DNA of 34,040 nucleotides, taken from the NCBI GenBank assembly GCA_945878895.1, contig CAMDVZ010000005.1, positions 1 through 34,040 on the forward strand. The letters are read 5' to 3'. Under the pieces are notes generated by a model, which was given only the letters and a program-made list of their open reading frames with translations, searched no databases and was not told the DNA's origin. Of the stretch, positions 18,774 through 28,607 are shown piece after piece. The translations under genes were made by a program, and so were the position numbers. The stretch is from Caenispirillum bisanense. Lineage in GTDB: Bacteria; Pseudomonadota; Alphaproteobacteria; Reyranellales; Reyranellaceae. Position 1 is the stretch's first letter. Each line of letters starts with the position of its first letter.

Positions 18774-19388
18774 TCAGCCGCGCTTGCCCGGCGAGGAAGC
18801 GCGCCGACGTTCGATCTTGCCGCCTGCGCCCGCCCTTCGCGCCGCGTCGCCCTGAGGTTTGCGCAGACGCGCCGGCGGCGCCTTCTCGATCATCCCGTGC
18901 ACGCCGAGCATCGACCCGCCGATGGTTTCCAGCGCGAGGAAGCGGCGATCCTCGACCCACCCCGGTAGCTGGAGATGCAGCGCCAGATCGCGGCGGAAAC
19001 CGAATGGCCGGTAATATTCGGGGTCGCCCACGAGAATCACGCGGGCGATGGCGAGTTCGCGGCAGCGCGCCAGGCTGTGCCACATCAGTGCCTTGCCGTA
19101 GCCGAGGCCGCGCAGGTCGGGCGCCACGGCGAGCGGCCCGAGCAGCGTCGCGGGCCACTTGCCGTTGATCGAGATCGGCCAGAACCGCAGCGACGCCACC
19201 AGCTCTCCGGTATCGTCGAGCGCCACGAAGCAGAGGTCGGCCGTCGGTTTCACCCCCTCGCGCAGCTTGTAGACGGTCTTGTTCATGCGGTCGGGACCGA
19301 ACGCCGCCGCCACCAGCGCGTCGACCGCCGGTCCATGGACCTTGCGCTCGCGCAGGATGCGCATCGGACGGTGCGGCAGGTCGGTCAT
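18774..19388 (-). CDS. GNAT-family N-acetyltransferase
   Basis: LGPLAVAPDLRGLGYGKALMWHSLARCRELAIARVILVGDPEYYRPFGF. Confidence 0.93.
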   Translation of the reverse strand: MTDLPHRPMRILRERKVHGPAVDALVAAAFGPDRMNKTVYKLREGVKPTADLCFVALDDTGELVASLRFWPISINGKWPATLLGPLAVAPDLRGLGYGKALMWHSLARCRELAIARVILVGDPEYYRPFGFRRDLALHLQLPGWVEDRRFLALETIGGSMLGVHGMIEKAPPARLRKPQGDAARRAGAGGKIERRRASSPGKRG

Positions 19389-19531
19389 CGTCGGGCTCCA
19401 CTTCACTGGATCGGCCGCGTAGGCTGGCGCGCGTCGGCGCGGAGGTTTATGGCAGGCGCGCGTGCCGCCCGCTATGGTGGGCGCGTCGTGGCGTTCGCTC
19501 GCCACACACCCCACCCTCGCCGGGAGGCCCG

Positions 19532-21220
19532 TTGGACTCCACCGCTCCCCCGTTGCGGACCGCTCTGTTCGCCGTCGCCGCGCTGGCCTATCTCGCCGGC
19601 ACCGCGCTCGCGGCCTGGGCCGTGATCGCGGCCTGCGACGGGCGCCTGATTTCCTGGCTCGACGACGCCTACATCCACATGGCGATGGCCAGGAACCTTC
19701 TCGAGCACGGCGTTTACGGCGTCACGCCACACGGCTTCACGACCTCCTCGTCCTCGCCGGCCTGGGTGATCCTGCTCAGCGTCGGTTACGCGCTGCTTGG
19801 CGTGAGCGAGTGGCTGCCCTTCGCCGTCAATGCCGTGGCGACGCTGGTGTTGCTGTTCTGTGCCGCGTCGATATTGACGCGCCCCGCCGACACGATCGCG
19901 GGCGGCGAACTGGGGCCGCGCTGGCGAATGATCGACGCGCCGTGGCCGGCCGCGTGCGCGGTGGTCGGCATGGTCGCGCTGGTTGCCACCGTGGCGCCGA
20001 TCACGCTCACGCTCGCGGCCATGGAGCATGTCGCGCATGCCGCGCTCATGCTCTACGCCACCGACATCCTGGCCCGTCGCCTGTGCGGCGAGGAGGCCGA
20101 GGAGATGCCGACCGGCGCCAGCGTCCACCTGCCGCTGCTGCTGCTGCCGCTGGTGCGCTACGAAAGCCTGTGGTTGCCGGTGATCGCCGCCGCGCTCGCC
20201 ATCGGCCGGCGCCAGTGGATCGCGGCGATCGCCATGCCGGCCGCGGCGTCGGTCGGCGTCGTCGCCGTCGGGGCGTGGTCCTGCGACGCCGGCTGGTGGT
20301 TCCTGCCGGTTTCCATCCTCGCCAAGACCAGCCTGGTCCCCGGCGCGGCAGCCGATGGCGGCGCGCTTTACGTGGCCAAGTTCCTGCTCTGGTATCCGTT
20401 CAAGCGCCTGTTGCTCAACGCTCCGATCCTGCTGGCGATCATGGCGATGTCCGCCACGACACTCGCCGTCGCGGTCGCACGCGACCGCGACAACGCGCGC
20501 ACCGCGTGGTTTCTGGCGCTGGCGATGTTCGTGGGCGGCGCCTGGACGCACGCGACGTTCAGGCAGTTCGGCTGGGGCGGCCGCTACGAAGGCTATTTGC
20601 TGGCGATGGGCTGCGTCTTCCTGCCCGCCGCCCTCGCCCGTCTGCGACCGGACGTCCGCGCGTTCCGGTCGCGTCCGGCGCTGATGGCGGGCCTGCCGTT
20701 GCTCGCCCTGCTCACCGGCCTGGTCGTCCATCGGACCGTCGTGATGCATCGCGGCCCCGGCGCGGCGGCCGCTACCGTGTGGCAGCGCGATTTCTGGCCG
20801 GCCGATTTCGTGGCCCAGCACTTCGGCGGTGGTTCGGTGATGGCGATGAACATCGGCGCGTTGAGCTGGATATCCTCGCCCCGACTGACCGACGTGCTGG
20901 CGCTCGGCGACCGCGAAGTCGCCGGGCTGCTCGCCGCGGGCCGTCTCGACAACGCGGCGCTGATCGACCTCGCCAGGCGACGCGGCGTCACGGTCGCGAT
21001 CCTGTTCGACGCCGACTACAGGCGCTGGGTCGGCGCGCCGCCGCCTTTCGTCAGGGTCGCCACCGGCCGTCCGCAGGCGGCACCCGAGAATGCCTTCGCG
21101 TTCTATGCCACCACGCCGGAACGGGCGGCCGAGCTGGCCCGCGCACTCCAGACCTATGTCGGCGAACGCACCACGCGCGTGACGCTGACGGTCGAACCGG
21201 CCTGGTCGACGCGGCGCTGA
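19532..21220 (+). CDS. Polytopic membrane protein, GT-C-type glycosyltransferase-like
   Basis: Many hydrophobic segments; LISWLDDAYIHMAMARNLLEHGVYGVTPHGFTTSSSSPAW resembles the first-loop acidic motif of GT-C/ArnT-like proteins. Confidence 0.65.
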   Translation: MDSTAPPLRTALFAVAALAYLAGTALAAWAVIAACDGRLISWLDDAYIHMAMARNLLEHGVYGVTPHGFTTSSSSPAWVILLSVGYALLGVSEWLPFAVNAVATLVLLFCAASILTRPADTIAGGELGPRWRMIDAPWPAACAVVGMVALVATVAPITLTLAAMEHVAHAALMLYATDILARRLCGEEAEEMPTGASVHLPLLLLPLVRYESLWLPVIAAALAIGRRQWIAAIAMPAAASVGVVAVGAWSCDAGWWFLPVSILAKTSLVPGAAADGGALYVAKFLLWYPFKRLLLNAPILLAIMAMSATTLAVAVARDRDNARTAWFLALAMFVGGAWTHATFRQFGWGGRYEGYLLAMGCVFLPAALARLRPDVRAFRSRPALMAGLPLLALLTGLVVHRTVVMHRGPGAAAATVWQRDFWPADFVAQHFGGGSVMAMNIGALSWISSPRLTDVLALGDREVAGLLAAGRLDNAALIDLARRRGVTVAILFDADYRRWVGAPPPFVRVATGRPQAAPENAFAFYATTPERAAELARALQTYVGERTTRVTLTVEPAWSTRR

Positions 21221-21226
21221 AGGGCG

Positions 21227-22165
21227 TCAGGCACCACGTCCCAGCGAGGCCATCAGTTCGCGCCAGTCCCGCGCCGACAGGCCGCTCGTCTTCTGCTCTA
21301 CCGGCTCGCCCGCCAGCAGTCGCTTGACGATGGCGAGGCCGGTCTTCGACAGCGCCGTGCCGCCGAGCCGGTATTCGAGAAACGCCTCGTGCGCCAGCGG
21401 GCACCAGCGCTTCAGCGTGTCCACCATCACGTCGGCATAGGCACGAATCTCGTACTGCGCGTGCGCGTCGGCGCGCAGCGACAGGAAATGCATGAGATTG
21501 TGCAGGTCGGTCTTCCAGTACCATTGCGTGTAGTAGTTGAGCGACAGGTTCATGCGCGCCAGCTCGCGCGCCAGGCCCGAGCGTTCCGGATCGAGCGGCG
21601 CGCCGTCGGTGCCTTCGTTCAGCATCTCGAAATAATGTTCGTAGACCAGCTCCGAATCCTTGCGCAGCAAATCGAATACGCGCTCGGCTTCCTTGCCCGC
21701 CAACACCGCGTCGCGACCCTGCCGGTTGGCGGCGCTCTGGGCCGCCAGATGCTCGGGCCGGGGGATGTAGAACTCCTTGTCGAGAATCGAATAGCGCGCC
21801 GAGTACTCGTTCACGTTGGCGGTGCGGTGGCGAATCCACTGCCGCGCCACGAAGATCGGCAGCTTCACGTGGTACTTGATCTCGCACATCTCGAAGGGCG
21901 TCGTGTGGCGGTGCCGGATCAGATAGTTGATCAGCCCCCGGTCCTCGCTGACCCGCTTGGTGCCGCGCCCGTAGGACACCCGTGCCGCCTGGACCACCGC
22001 GTTGTCGTCGCCCATGTAGTCGATCACCCGCACGAAACCGTGGTCGAGCACCGGCAACGCTTCGTAGAGAACCTCCTCCAGATCGGGCGCCACGACGCGC
22101 CGGGTCGGCCTTTGCTCGGCGCGCTGCTGGTCGATTTCGGCTTTCTGGTCGCTCGAAAGGGGCAT
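21227..22165 (-). CDS. thyX: FAD-dependent thymidylate synthase ThyX
   Basis: ThyX motif [69 protein letters not shown]. Confidence 0.97.
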   Translation of the reverse strand: MPLSSDQKAEIDQQRAEQRPTRRVVAPDLEEVLYEALPVLDHGFVRVIDYMGDDNAVVQAARVSYGRGTKRVSEDRGLINYLIRHRHTTPFEMCEIKYHVKLPIFVARQWIRHRTANVNEYSARYSILDKEFYIPRPEHLAAQSAANRQGRDAVLAGKEAERVFDLLRKDSELVYEHYFEMLNEGTDGAPLDPERSGLARELARMNLSLNYYTQWYWKTDLHNLMHFLSLRADAHAQYEIRAYADVMVDTLKRWCPLAHEAFLEYRLGGTALSKTGLAIVKRLLAGEPVEQKTSGLSARDWRELMASLGRGA

Positions 22166-22298
22166 CGGCGAATCCTTCGCGGTGATTGGCCGGCAATCTA
22201 GGGACCGGGGCCGGCGGCGCCAATCGGGAAAACCGCCGGTGCGTGGACCGGCCCTCCGTGTTGGGCTATCGGGCCGACCAACCGCGGGAGGCCAGACG

Positions 22299-22646
22299 AT
22301 GACGACAATCAAGCTCACCGTTCAGCCACTCGCCGGCGCGCTCGATGATTTCGTCCGCGGCTGGAAAACCGGCAAGGCCGACAAGGAGGCACGCATCGGT
22401 TTCGCCACGCCGGAATTGCTGTGGGAGGTGCCGACGGCCAGGCGCTGGGCATTGCTCAAGACAATGGCCGGCCAGCGACCGATGGCCTTGCGCGACGCGG
22501 CGCGCCGGGTCGGGCGCGACGTCAAGTCGGTGCATGGCGACGTTCACGCCCTCCTCGAGACCGGCATCCTGCGCAAGACCGACACCGGCGCGATCGTCTT
22601 TCCGTACACCGCCATCCACGTCGACGTGTTGATGAAGGCCGCATGA
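22299..22646 (+). CDS. HTH DNA-binding protein resembling HVO_A0114/TumA-type regulators
   Basis: [71 protein letters not shown]. Confidence 0.65.
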   Translation: MTTIKLTVQPLAGALDDFVRGWKTGKADKEARIGFATPELLWEVPTARRWALLKTMAGQRPMALRDAARRVGRDVKSVHGDVHALLETGILRKTDTGAIVFPYTAIHVDVLMKAA

Positions 22647-22659
22647 CGGTCGCGTCCGC

Positions 22660-24690
22660 TCAAGCCGCCCAGGCCGCGACGTCGAGCCAGGTGCTCTGGT
22701 AGGTGGCACCTTCGCCCATGTCGGTGTAGCGGTCCGAGACGAGCATGTTGATGGTGCCCGCCACCGCCTCCTCGTCGGGGCGCTGGCCCGGTACCAGCAC
22801 GACGCCGGGACGCACCTCGTCGACGACGCGCACGACCAGGCCGATCTCACCCTTGTCGTTGAACAGGCGCACCTTCTGGCCATCGGCGAGGCCACGTTTG
22901 GCGGCTTCTTCGGGATGCAACACACAGATCGGCGCGCCTTCGCGCTTGCGCAGGGCGCCGACGGCGGAGAAGGCGGTGTGGGCCTGGAAGTAGCCAGGTG
23001 CCGTCAGCAGACGCAGCGGCCAGCGCTTGCCATCCGTGGCTTCGACCGGATCGGGTGTCCAGTCCGGCAGGCCCGAAAGTCCCGCCTTTTCCATGTCGGG
23101 CGAGAAGAACTCCAGCTTGCGCGAGGGGGTGGCGAAAGGCTGGCCGACGATGTCGTGAACGATCGAAATCGGCTCGCTGGCGAACAGCTTCGCCTTGTCG
23201 GCCTTGCCGGCCGGCCCGGTGGCGCCGTCGAGCAGCCGCTCGGCGATCTGGCGCGGGCTCTCGCCGAATACCGCGTCGGTCAGGCCCATGCGTTGCGCCA
23301 GCGCTTGCGCCACCGCCACGTTGGAACGCGCCTCGCCCTGCGGTGGCACCACGGCCTGGCTCCACTGCATCCAGTAGGCGCCGTAGGCACGGAACAGGTC
23401 CTCCGTCTCCAGATAGGTCGTGGCCGGCAGCACGATGTCGGCGTAGCGCGCGGTGGCGTTCAGGAACGGGTCGTGCACGACCGTGAACAGGTCCTCGCGC
23501 GCCAGCCCTTTGCGAATCTTGTGGACGTCGGGATTGGTCACCGCCGGATTGTTGGCCGAAATGTACAGCGCCCGCAGCGGCGGATCGTTCATCGTCAGCA
23601 GCGCCTCGCCCAGCCTGAGGTGGTTGACCATCCGCGCCGAGGCGGGACCCGAGGGCTTGCGCACCGCGGCGTAGTTGAGATCGCACGACGCCGCCGTCAG
23701 CAACACCGCGCCACCGCCGCGCTTGCCGTAATGGCCGCTGACGCCTGGCAGCAAGGCCACCGCGCGCAACGCCTGGCCACCCCAGGTGAGGCGCGTCATG
23801 CCCTCGCCCAGCCGGATCAACGCCGCCTTCGAGCGGCCATACATCGACGCCAGCCGCTCGACGTCGGCAACGGTCAGGCCGGTGATTTCCGCCACTCGGT
23901 CCGGCGCGAAGCGCGGCAGGATCTCCTTCTCGACCCGATCGAACCCGACGGTGTGGGCGGCGACATAGGCGCGGTCGACCAGGCCGTCGCGAACGAGGAC
24001 GTGCATGATACCCAACGCCAGCGCGGCATCGGTGCCGATGCGGATCGGCAGATGCCAGTCGGCCGACTGCGCGGTGCGGCTGCGGCGGGGATCGATCACC
24101 ACGATCTTGACGCCGCGCTTCTTGCGCTGTGCCTCGGCCAAGGTCCAGAAATGGACGTTGGTCGCCATCAGATCGGCGCCCCACGAAATCACCAGATCGG
24201 AGTCCACGACCGATTCGGGATCCGCGCCGCCGATCGGCCCGATGGTCGCGTCCCACGCCGCCTCGCAACAGGTGTCGCACACCGTGCCGCCTTGCAGGCG
24301 GCTGGTGCCGAGCGCGTGGAACAGGCCGTTCACGAGGCCGCGGTTCATCAGGCCCTGGTGGGCCGAATAGGCGTAGCCGAGGATCGCGAGCGGCCCCGAT
24401 TCCGCGATAACCGCCTTCCAGCGCGTCGCGATCTCGTCGAGCGCCTCATCCCAGGTTATCGGTTCGAACTGGCCCGAGCCCTTGGGACCGGTGCGCCGCA
24501 GCGGCGTCGTCAGACGCTCGGGCGAATGCACCAGCTCGGCGTCGCGGTTGACCTTGCCGCAGGCGAAACCGGCCGTGTAGGGGTGGTCGGGGTCGCCCTG
24601 CACCCGTACCACCTTGCCGTTCTCGACGCTCGCCACCAGCGAACACATGTCGGGACAATCATGGGCGCAAACGGTCCGGATCTGCTGCAC
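22660..24690 (-). CDS. Molybdopterin-dependent oxidoreductase with N-terminal 4Fe-4S motif
   Basis: GTG start; CAHDCPDMCSLVASVENGKVVRVQGDPDHPYTAGFACGKVNRD; typical DMSO-reductase-family blocks through LFNDKGEIGLVVRVVDEVRPGVVLVPGQ. Confidence 0.95.
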   Translation of the reverse strand: MQQIRTVCAHDCPDMCSLVASVENGKVVRVQGDPDHPYTAGFACGKVNRDAELVHSPERLTTPLRRTGPKGSGQFEPITWDEALDEIATRWKAVIAESGPLAILGYAYSAHQGLMNRGLVNGLFHALGTSRLQGGTVCDTCCEAAWDATIGPIGGADPESVVDSDLVISWGADLMATNVHFWTLAEAQRKKRGVKIVVIDPRRSRTAQSADWHLPIRIGTDAALALGIMHVLVRDGLVDRAYVAAHTVGFDRVEKEILPRFAPDRVAEITGLTVADVERLASMYGRSKAALIRLGEGMTRLTWGGQALRAVALLPGVSGHYGKRGGGAVLLTAASCDLNYAAVRKPSGPASARMVNHLRLGEALLTMNDPPLRALYISANNPAVTNPDVHKIRKGLAREDLFTVVHDPFLNATARYADIVLPATTYLETEDLFRAYGAYWMQWSQAVVPPQGEARSNVAVAQALAQRMGLTDAVFGESPRQIAERLLDGATGPAGKADKAKLFASEPISIVHDIVGQPFATPSRKLEFFSPDMEKAGLSGLPDWTPDPVEATDGKRWPLRLLTAPGYFQAHTAFSAVGALRKREGAPICVLHPEEAAKRGLADGQKVRLFNDKGEIGLVVRVVDEVRPGVVLVPGQRPDEEAVAGTINMLVSDRYTDMGEGATYQSTWLDVAAWAA

Positions 24691-24702
24691 GGCGGGGCAC
24701 TC

Positions 24703-24730
24703 CTAGAAAAAGCGATCACCACCTTTCTAG
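24703..24730. promoter_or_regulatory. Operator-like inverted repeat CTAGAAA-N14-TTTCTAG
   Basis: Perfect 7-bp AT-rich arms immediately upstream of the molybdopterin oxidoreductase SD/start. Confidence 0.5.
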
Positions 24731-24756
24731 CGCCCCCGGGCGTGCCGGGAGGAGGC

Positions 24757-24784
24757 GAAATTGTCCGCATCGCCGGGAAATTGT
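24757..24784. promoter_or_regulatory. Direct repeat GAAATTGT x2, 20-bp period
   Basis: GAAATTGT at 24757-24764 and 24777-24784 in the same promoter region. Confidence 0.4.
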
Positions 24785-24797
24785 GCCGCGTCGCGGC

Positions 24798-26384
24798 TCA
24801 GCCCGGCGGCTTCAGCCCCGCCAGCAGCACCCGCTCGTCGCCGCGGAAATCGTTGACCACGCGCGAACGCACGTCGAACACCATCGTGGCCCGGTCGGCG
24901 GCGTTGTGGGCCGGCCATTCCGGAATCCGGGGATTGTTCGGATTCCCGCCGCGCGCGAAGGCCAGCCACGCCGCGCTCATCTGGTCCGCGACCGCCTGCG
25001 CTTCGGGTCCGGTGCCGACCATCGAGGCCGACAGGGCGACGTTGTCGAACACCATCGCCAGATCGAGCGAATGCGGCGAACCCCACTTGCCGCCGTCCAC
25101 GGGCGTCGTCCAGTCGAGTTCGTACAGCCACACGGGCGCGGCCTTCTGTGCCGCCTTGCGCTCGGCCTGTTGCCAGGCGCCCTCGCGCATTGCCTTGTCG
25201 GTGGCGACGGCGAAGAAGATGTCGGACGGCGTGGCACCGGGGCGCGTCGCGCGGAAGGTCGCGATCACCTGGTCGATGTCGGCGTCGCGGAACCACGCCG
25301 CCAGCCGCTTGCGCAGGCCCGCGTCGTCGAGCTTGAAGCTGTCCGGGTCGCGCGCGCCGGTCAGCAGCGTCATCTCGGTCGCCGTCGTGCCAACGATCAT
25401 GGGAATGTCGGCCGAGATCGCGGGTCCACCCGGCGCCCACGGACCCGAGGGCAGGTTGCGGCCATCGACCACCGGCCGGTAGTTCGCCTTCGCGGGTCCG
25501 CGCATCGCCTTGACCAGCCCCTCGACCAGCCGTTCCACCGGTAAGGTCGCAAGCCCCGCGGCGGCGTCGGACTTCATCTCCAGCGCCTCCAGCAACGCGA
25601 CCGTCAGTTTCGTGCCTTCGGCGGCCGACATCGCCTGGAGATAGTACGAGCCCCTCTGCACGATGGCCTTGTGGAACAGGCCGCGCGCCGCCGGCATCGC
25701 CATCAGCGTGCTCACCTTTCCGCCGCCGCCGGACTGGCCGAAGATCGTGACGTTGGCCGGATCGCCGCCGAATTCCGCGATGTTTTCCTTAACCCATTTC
25801 AACGCCGCGACGATATCCAGCATGCCGGTGTTGCCGGCATCGGGGAAGGCGGGCGCCAGTTCGCCGAGCTGGAGATAGCCGAACACGTTCAGCCGGTGGT
25901 TCAGCGTCACGACCACGACGTCGCCCTTGCGACACAGCCGCGTGCCGTCGAACACGTTGCGCGAACCCGACAGCGACGTGAAGTCGCCGCCATGCAGCCA
26001 CACCATGACCGGCCGCTTGACGTTGTCGCGCAAGCCCGGCGTCCAGACGTTGAGGATCTGGCAATCCTCGCTCATTTCTTTGTCGAACGTCCACGACGCG
26101 AACAGCGATCCCAGCGGCCCGCGCGCCTGCGGGCACATCGGTCCGAACGCCAGCGCGTCGCGCGTGTCGGTCCACGGCTTCGGGGCCACCGGCGCCAGGA
26201 AGCGCGGGGCGCTGGCGTAGGGAATGCTCCTGAATATCCGGATGCCGTTGTCCTCGACGCCGCGCACCTTGCCGTGCGCGGTCGCCGCGACCGGCGCGTC
26301 GGCGGCGAGCGCGCTACCGACCCCGACATGGGCCGCGGCGAGGCAGCCGATGAAGGTGCCGATCATGGTGCGACGGTCCAGCAT
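24798..26384 (-). CDS. Type-B carboxylesterase, exported
   Basis: MLDRRTMIGTFIGCLAAAHVGVGSALAADA leader; VMVWLHGGDFTSLSGSRNVFDGTRL; FGGDPANVTIFGQSGGGGKVSTLMAMPAARGLF. Confidence 0.94.
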   Translation of the reverse strand: MLDRRTMIGTFIGCLAAAHVGVGSALAADAPVAATAHGKVRGVEDNGIRIFRSIPYASAPRFLAPVAPKPWTDTRDALAFGPMCPQARGPLGSLFASWTFDKEMSEDCQILNVWTPGLRDNVKRPVMVWLHGGDFTSLSGSRNVFDGTRLCRKGDVVVVTLNHRLNVFGYLQLGELAPAFPDAGNTGMLDIVAALKWVKENIAEFGGDPANVTIFGQSGGGGKVSTLMAMPAARGLFHKAIVQRGSYYLQAMSAAEGTKLTVALLEALEMKSDAAAGLATLPVERLVEGLVKAMRGPAKANYRPVVDGRNLPSGPWAPGGPAISADIPMIVGTTATEMTLLTGARDPDSFKLDDAGLRKRLAAWFRDADIDQVIATFRATRPGATPSDIFFAVATDKAMREGAWQQAERKAAQKAAPVWLYELDWTTPVDGGKWGSPHSLDLAMVFDNVALSASMVGTGPEAQAVADQMSAAWLAFARGGNPNNPRIPEWPAHNAADRATMVFDVRSRVVNDFRGDERVLLAGLKPPG

Positions 26385-26523
26385 GGTGGTGTTCCTTTCG
26401 GCGGTCGGGCGACTGGTCGTCCCCGAGGTTCGCGGCACCGCGTTCGACGAGGAGCCGCGGCCCGCGCAAATCCGCGGCACGCCTGACTGGCGCGCCGCGG
26501 ACGACAGGTTCGCCCTGTGGTCG

Positions 26524-27660
26524 CTACGACAGGCGATAGAGCCTGGCGGCGTTGTCGCAGATCACCTTGCGGCGGGTCGCGGCCGGCACGTGGCTCAGCT
26601 CCTTCTCGATGAAGTCGCGCGAGTCGGGCCAGATGCCGTCGGGGTGCGGATAGTCCGAACCCCACATGACGTTGTCCTCGCCGAGCTCCGCCAGCAGCTT
26701 GATGCCGACCTGGTCGGTCTGGTAGGTCGCGTAGCACTGGCGGCGCCAGTAGTCGCTCGGCTTCATCTTGAGGTCGAGGTCCTGGAACTGGTCCCCCCAC
26801 TCCAGATCCGTGTGCTCGAGCACGTACGGGATCCAGCCGAGACCGGCTTCGCCGATCACGATCCTGAGGTCGGGGTAGCGCTCCAGCGCGCCGCTGAACA
26901 ACAGCTGGATCAGCATGTAGCTCATGTGCATCTGGAAGCCGGTGATGTGCGTCGCGAAGGCGCGGCGGGCGATCTTCGGCGTCATCTTCGTGTAGTCGGG
27001 CGAGCGGCCGCCGATGGTGTGGAAGTGCACCGGAATCTTCGTCTCGTGCGCGATCCGCCACAGCGGTTCGTAGAAATCCTCGTAGAGCGGGATCATGTCG
27101 GGCCGGTTGGCGACGTCGATGCCGCGCACGCCGCGATCGGCCGCGCGCTTCACCTCGGCGACGGCGGCCGTCATGTCGTGGCTGGGCACGTTGGCGAGGC
27201 CGATCAGGCGTTCGGGATGGACGCTGCAGAAATCGTGGAGCCAGTCGTTGTAGATCGAGAGCATCTCGCAGGCTGCCTCGCCGTCGTTGAGGCGCCCGCT
27301 CGAGCCCAGCACGCCGTAGAGCACCTCGGCCTGCACGCCGTCGAGGTCCTGGTCCTTCAGCCGCAGGTCGGGGTCGGTCAGCCGGCGGATGCCTTTCTTC
27401 CCGTCCTCGTAGAGACCGGTCGAGGCCATGCGGTCGGAACGGTAAATCTCGCCGGGCACGTACTTGCGGCCGGCCGATCCCATGCCGTTGACGAGGCCGA
27501 ACTGGGCGCCGTTGCGGCTGACCCAGCGCGGACCGTCGGGTCCGTCGACGACGTGGGGCATGCGGTCCTTGAACTTCGCCGAGGCGTTGGCGGTGAAGAG
27601 ATCGGTCGGCAGCCAGATCAGGTCGATATGGCCATCGGCCGAAATCACGTCGTACTTCAT
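26524..27660 (-). CDS. Amidohydrolase_2-family metal-dependent hydrolase
   Basis: MKYDVISADGHIDLIWLPTDLF; HFHTIGG; VIGEAGLGWIPYVLEHTDLEW; VMWGSDYPHPDGIWPDS. Confidence 0.93.
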   Translation of the reverse strand: MKYDVISADGHIDLIWLPTDLFTANASAKFKDRMPHVVDGPDGPRWVSRNGAQFGLVNGMGSAGRKYVPGEIYRSDRMASTGLYEDGKKGIRRLTDPDLRLKDQDLDGVQAEVLYGVLGSSGRLNDGEAACEMLSIYNDWLHDFCSVHPERLIGLANVPSHDMTAAVAEVKRAADRGVRGIDVANRPDMIPLYEDFYEPLWRIAHETKIPVHFHTIGGRSPDYTKMTPKIARRAFATHITGFQMHMSYMLIQLLFSGALERYPDLRIVIGEAGLGWIPYVLEHTDLEWGDQFQDLDLKMKPSDYWRRQCYATYQTDQVGIKLLAELGEDNVMWGSDYPHPDGIWPDSRDFIEKELSHVPAATRRKVICDNAARLYRLS

Positions 27661-27694
27661 CGTTCGCTCTCCTGGTTCATTGGATGTCCGGTGT

Positions 27695-28570
27695 CTATTC
27701 GGCGGCCCGCCTGGGCGGTTCGCGGAACTGCGTCCTGTAGCGATCCCACTCGTCGGCGCCGGCAAGCTGGAACGCCTGTTTCGGCGATATGTCCGACGTC
27801 GGCATCGGATGACGCCCCTGCTGCTTCAGATTGGCGAGCGCGATCTCGCAGGCGCCCAGCACCGAACGCGACAGGACGCCCGGCAGGATCGTCAGTTTGT
27901 AGCCAAGGCCCTCGACGTCGGGGAGCGCCATGTCCGGCGTCTTGCCGCGCCACACCATGTTCAGCATGCACGGCCCCTTGACCAGGCGCGGCACCGCCGC
28001 GACCTCGTCCAACGTCTGCGGCGCCTCCACGAAGGCCATGTCGGCACCGGCCTCGATCGCGGCGTTGGCGCGTCGTATCGCCTCCTCGAAGCCCAGCGGC
28101 GCCCGCGCGTCGGTGCGCGCGATCACCATGAAGTTCGGGTCGATCTTGGCGCTGACGGCCGCCCGGATCTTGGCGACATAGTCGTCGATCGGCACGATCG
28201 TCTTGTCCTCGAGATGGCCGCACTTCTTGGGAAAGCCCTGGTCCTCGATGTGCAGGCCCGCGACGCCGCGCCGCTCGTACTCGCGCACCGTGCGGATCGC
28301 GTTCAGCTCGTTGCCGTAGCCGGTATCGGCGTCGGCGATCACCGGCAGCCTGACCGAGGCCGCGATGCGGCCGGCGTTGTCGGCCATCTCGGTCATCGTG
28401 AGCAGCCCGTAGTCGGGATAACCCAGGCTCGCCGCCGTGCCGCCGCCGGTCATGTAGACGGCGGAGAAGCCCGCCCGTTCGATCGAGCGGGCGGTGATGC
28501 AGTCGTAGGCACCGGGCGCCACGACCATTCCCTTCGTCATCGCGTCGCGGAAGGCTTTCGTCGTCGTCAT
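27695..28570 (-). CDS. Isocitrate lyase/PEP mutase superfamily protein (copy A)
   Basis: VAPGAYDCITARSIERAGFSAVYMTGGG...LPVIADADTGYGNELN...IEDQGFPKKCGHLEDK. Confidence 0.95.
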   Translation of the reverse strand: MTTTKAFRDAMTKGMVVAPGAYDCITARSIERAGFSAVYMTGGGTAASLGYPDYGLLTMTEMADNAGRIAASVRLPVIADADTGYGNELNAIRTVREYERRGVAGLHIEDQGFPKKCGHLEDKTIVPIDDYVAKIRAAVSAKIDPNFMVIARTDARAPLGFEEAIRRANAAIEAGADMAFVEAPQTLDEVAAVPRLVKGPCMLNMVWRGKTPDMALPDVEGLGYKLTILPGVLSRSVLGACEIALANLKQQGRHPMPTSDISPKQAFQLAGADEWDRYRTQFREPPRRAAE

Positions 28571-28607
28571 CTGGTCGCTCCCGATATCGGTGTTTGCGGC
28601 GCCGCGG

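Noticed and set aside
22915-25482. 855-aa + strand ORF
   Set aside because: Antisense shadow of the molybdopterin oxidoreductase and carboxylesterase; Arg/His/Gly-rich composition typical of GC-rich spurious frames.
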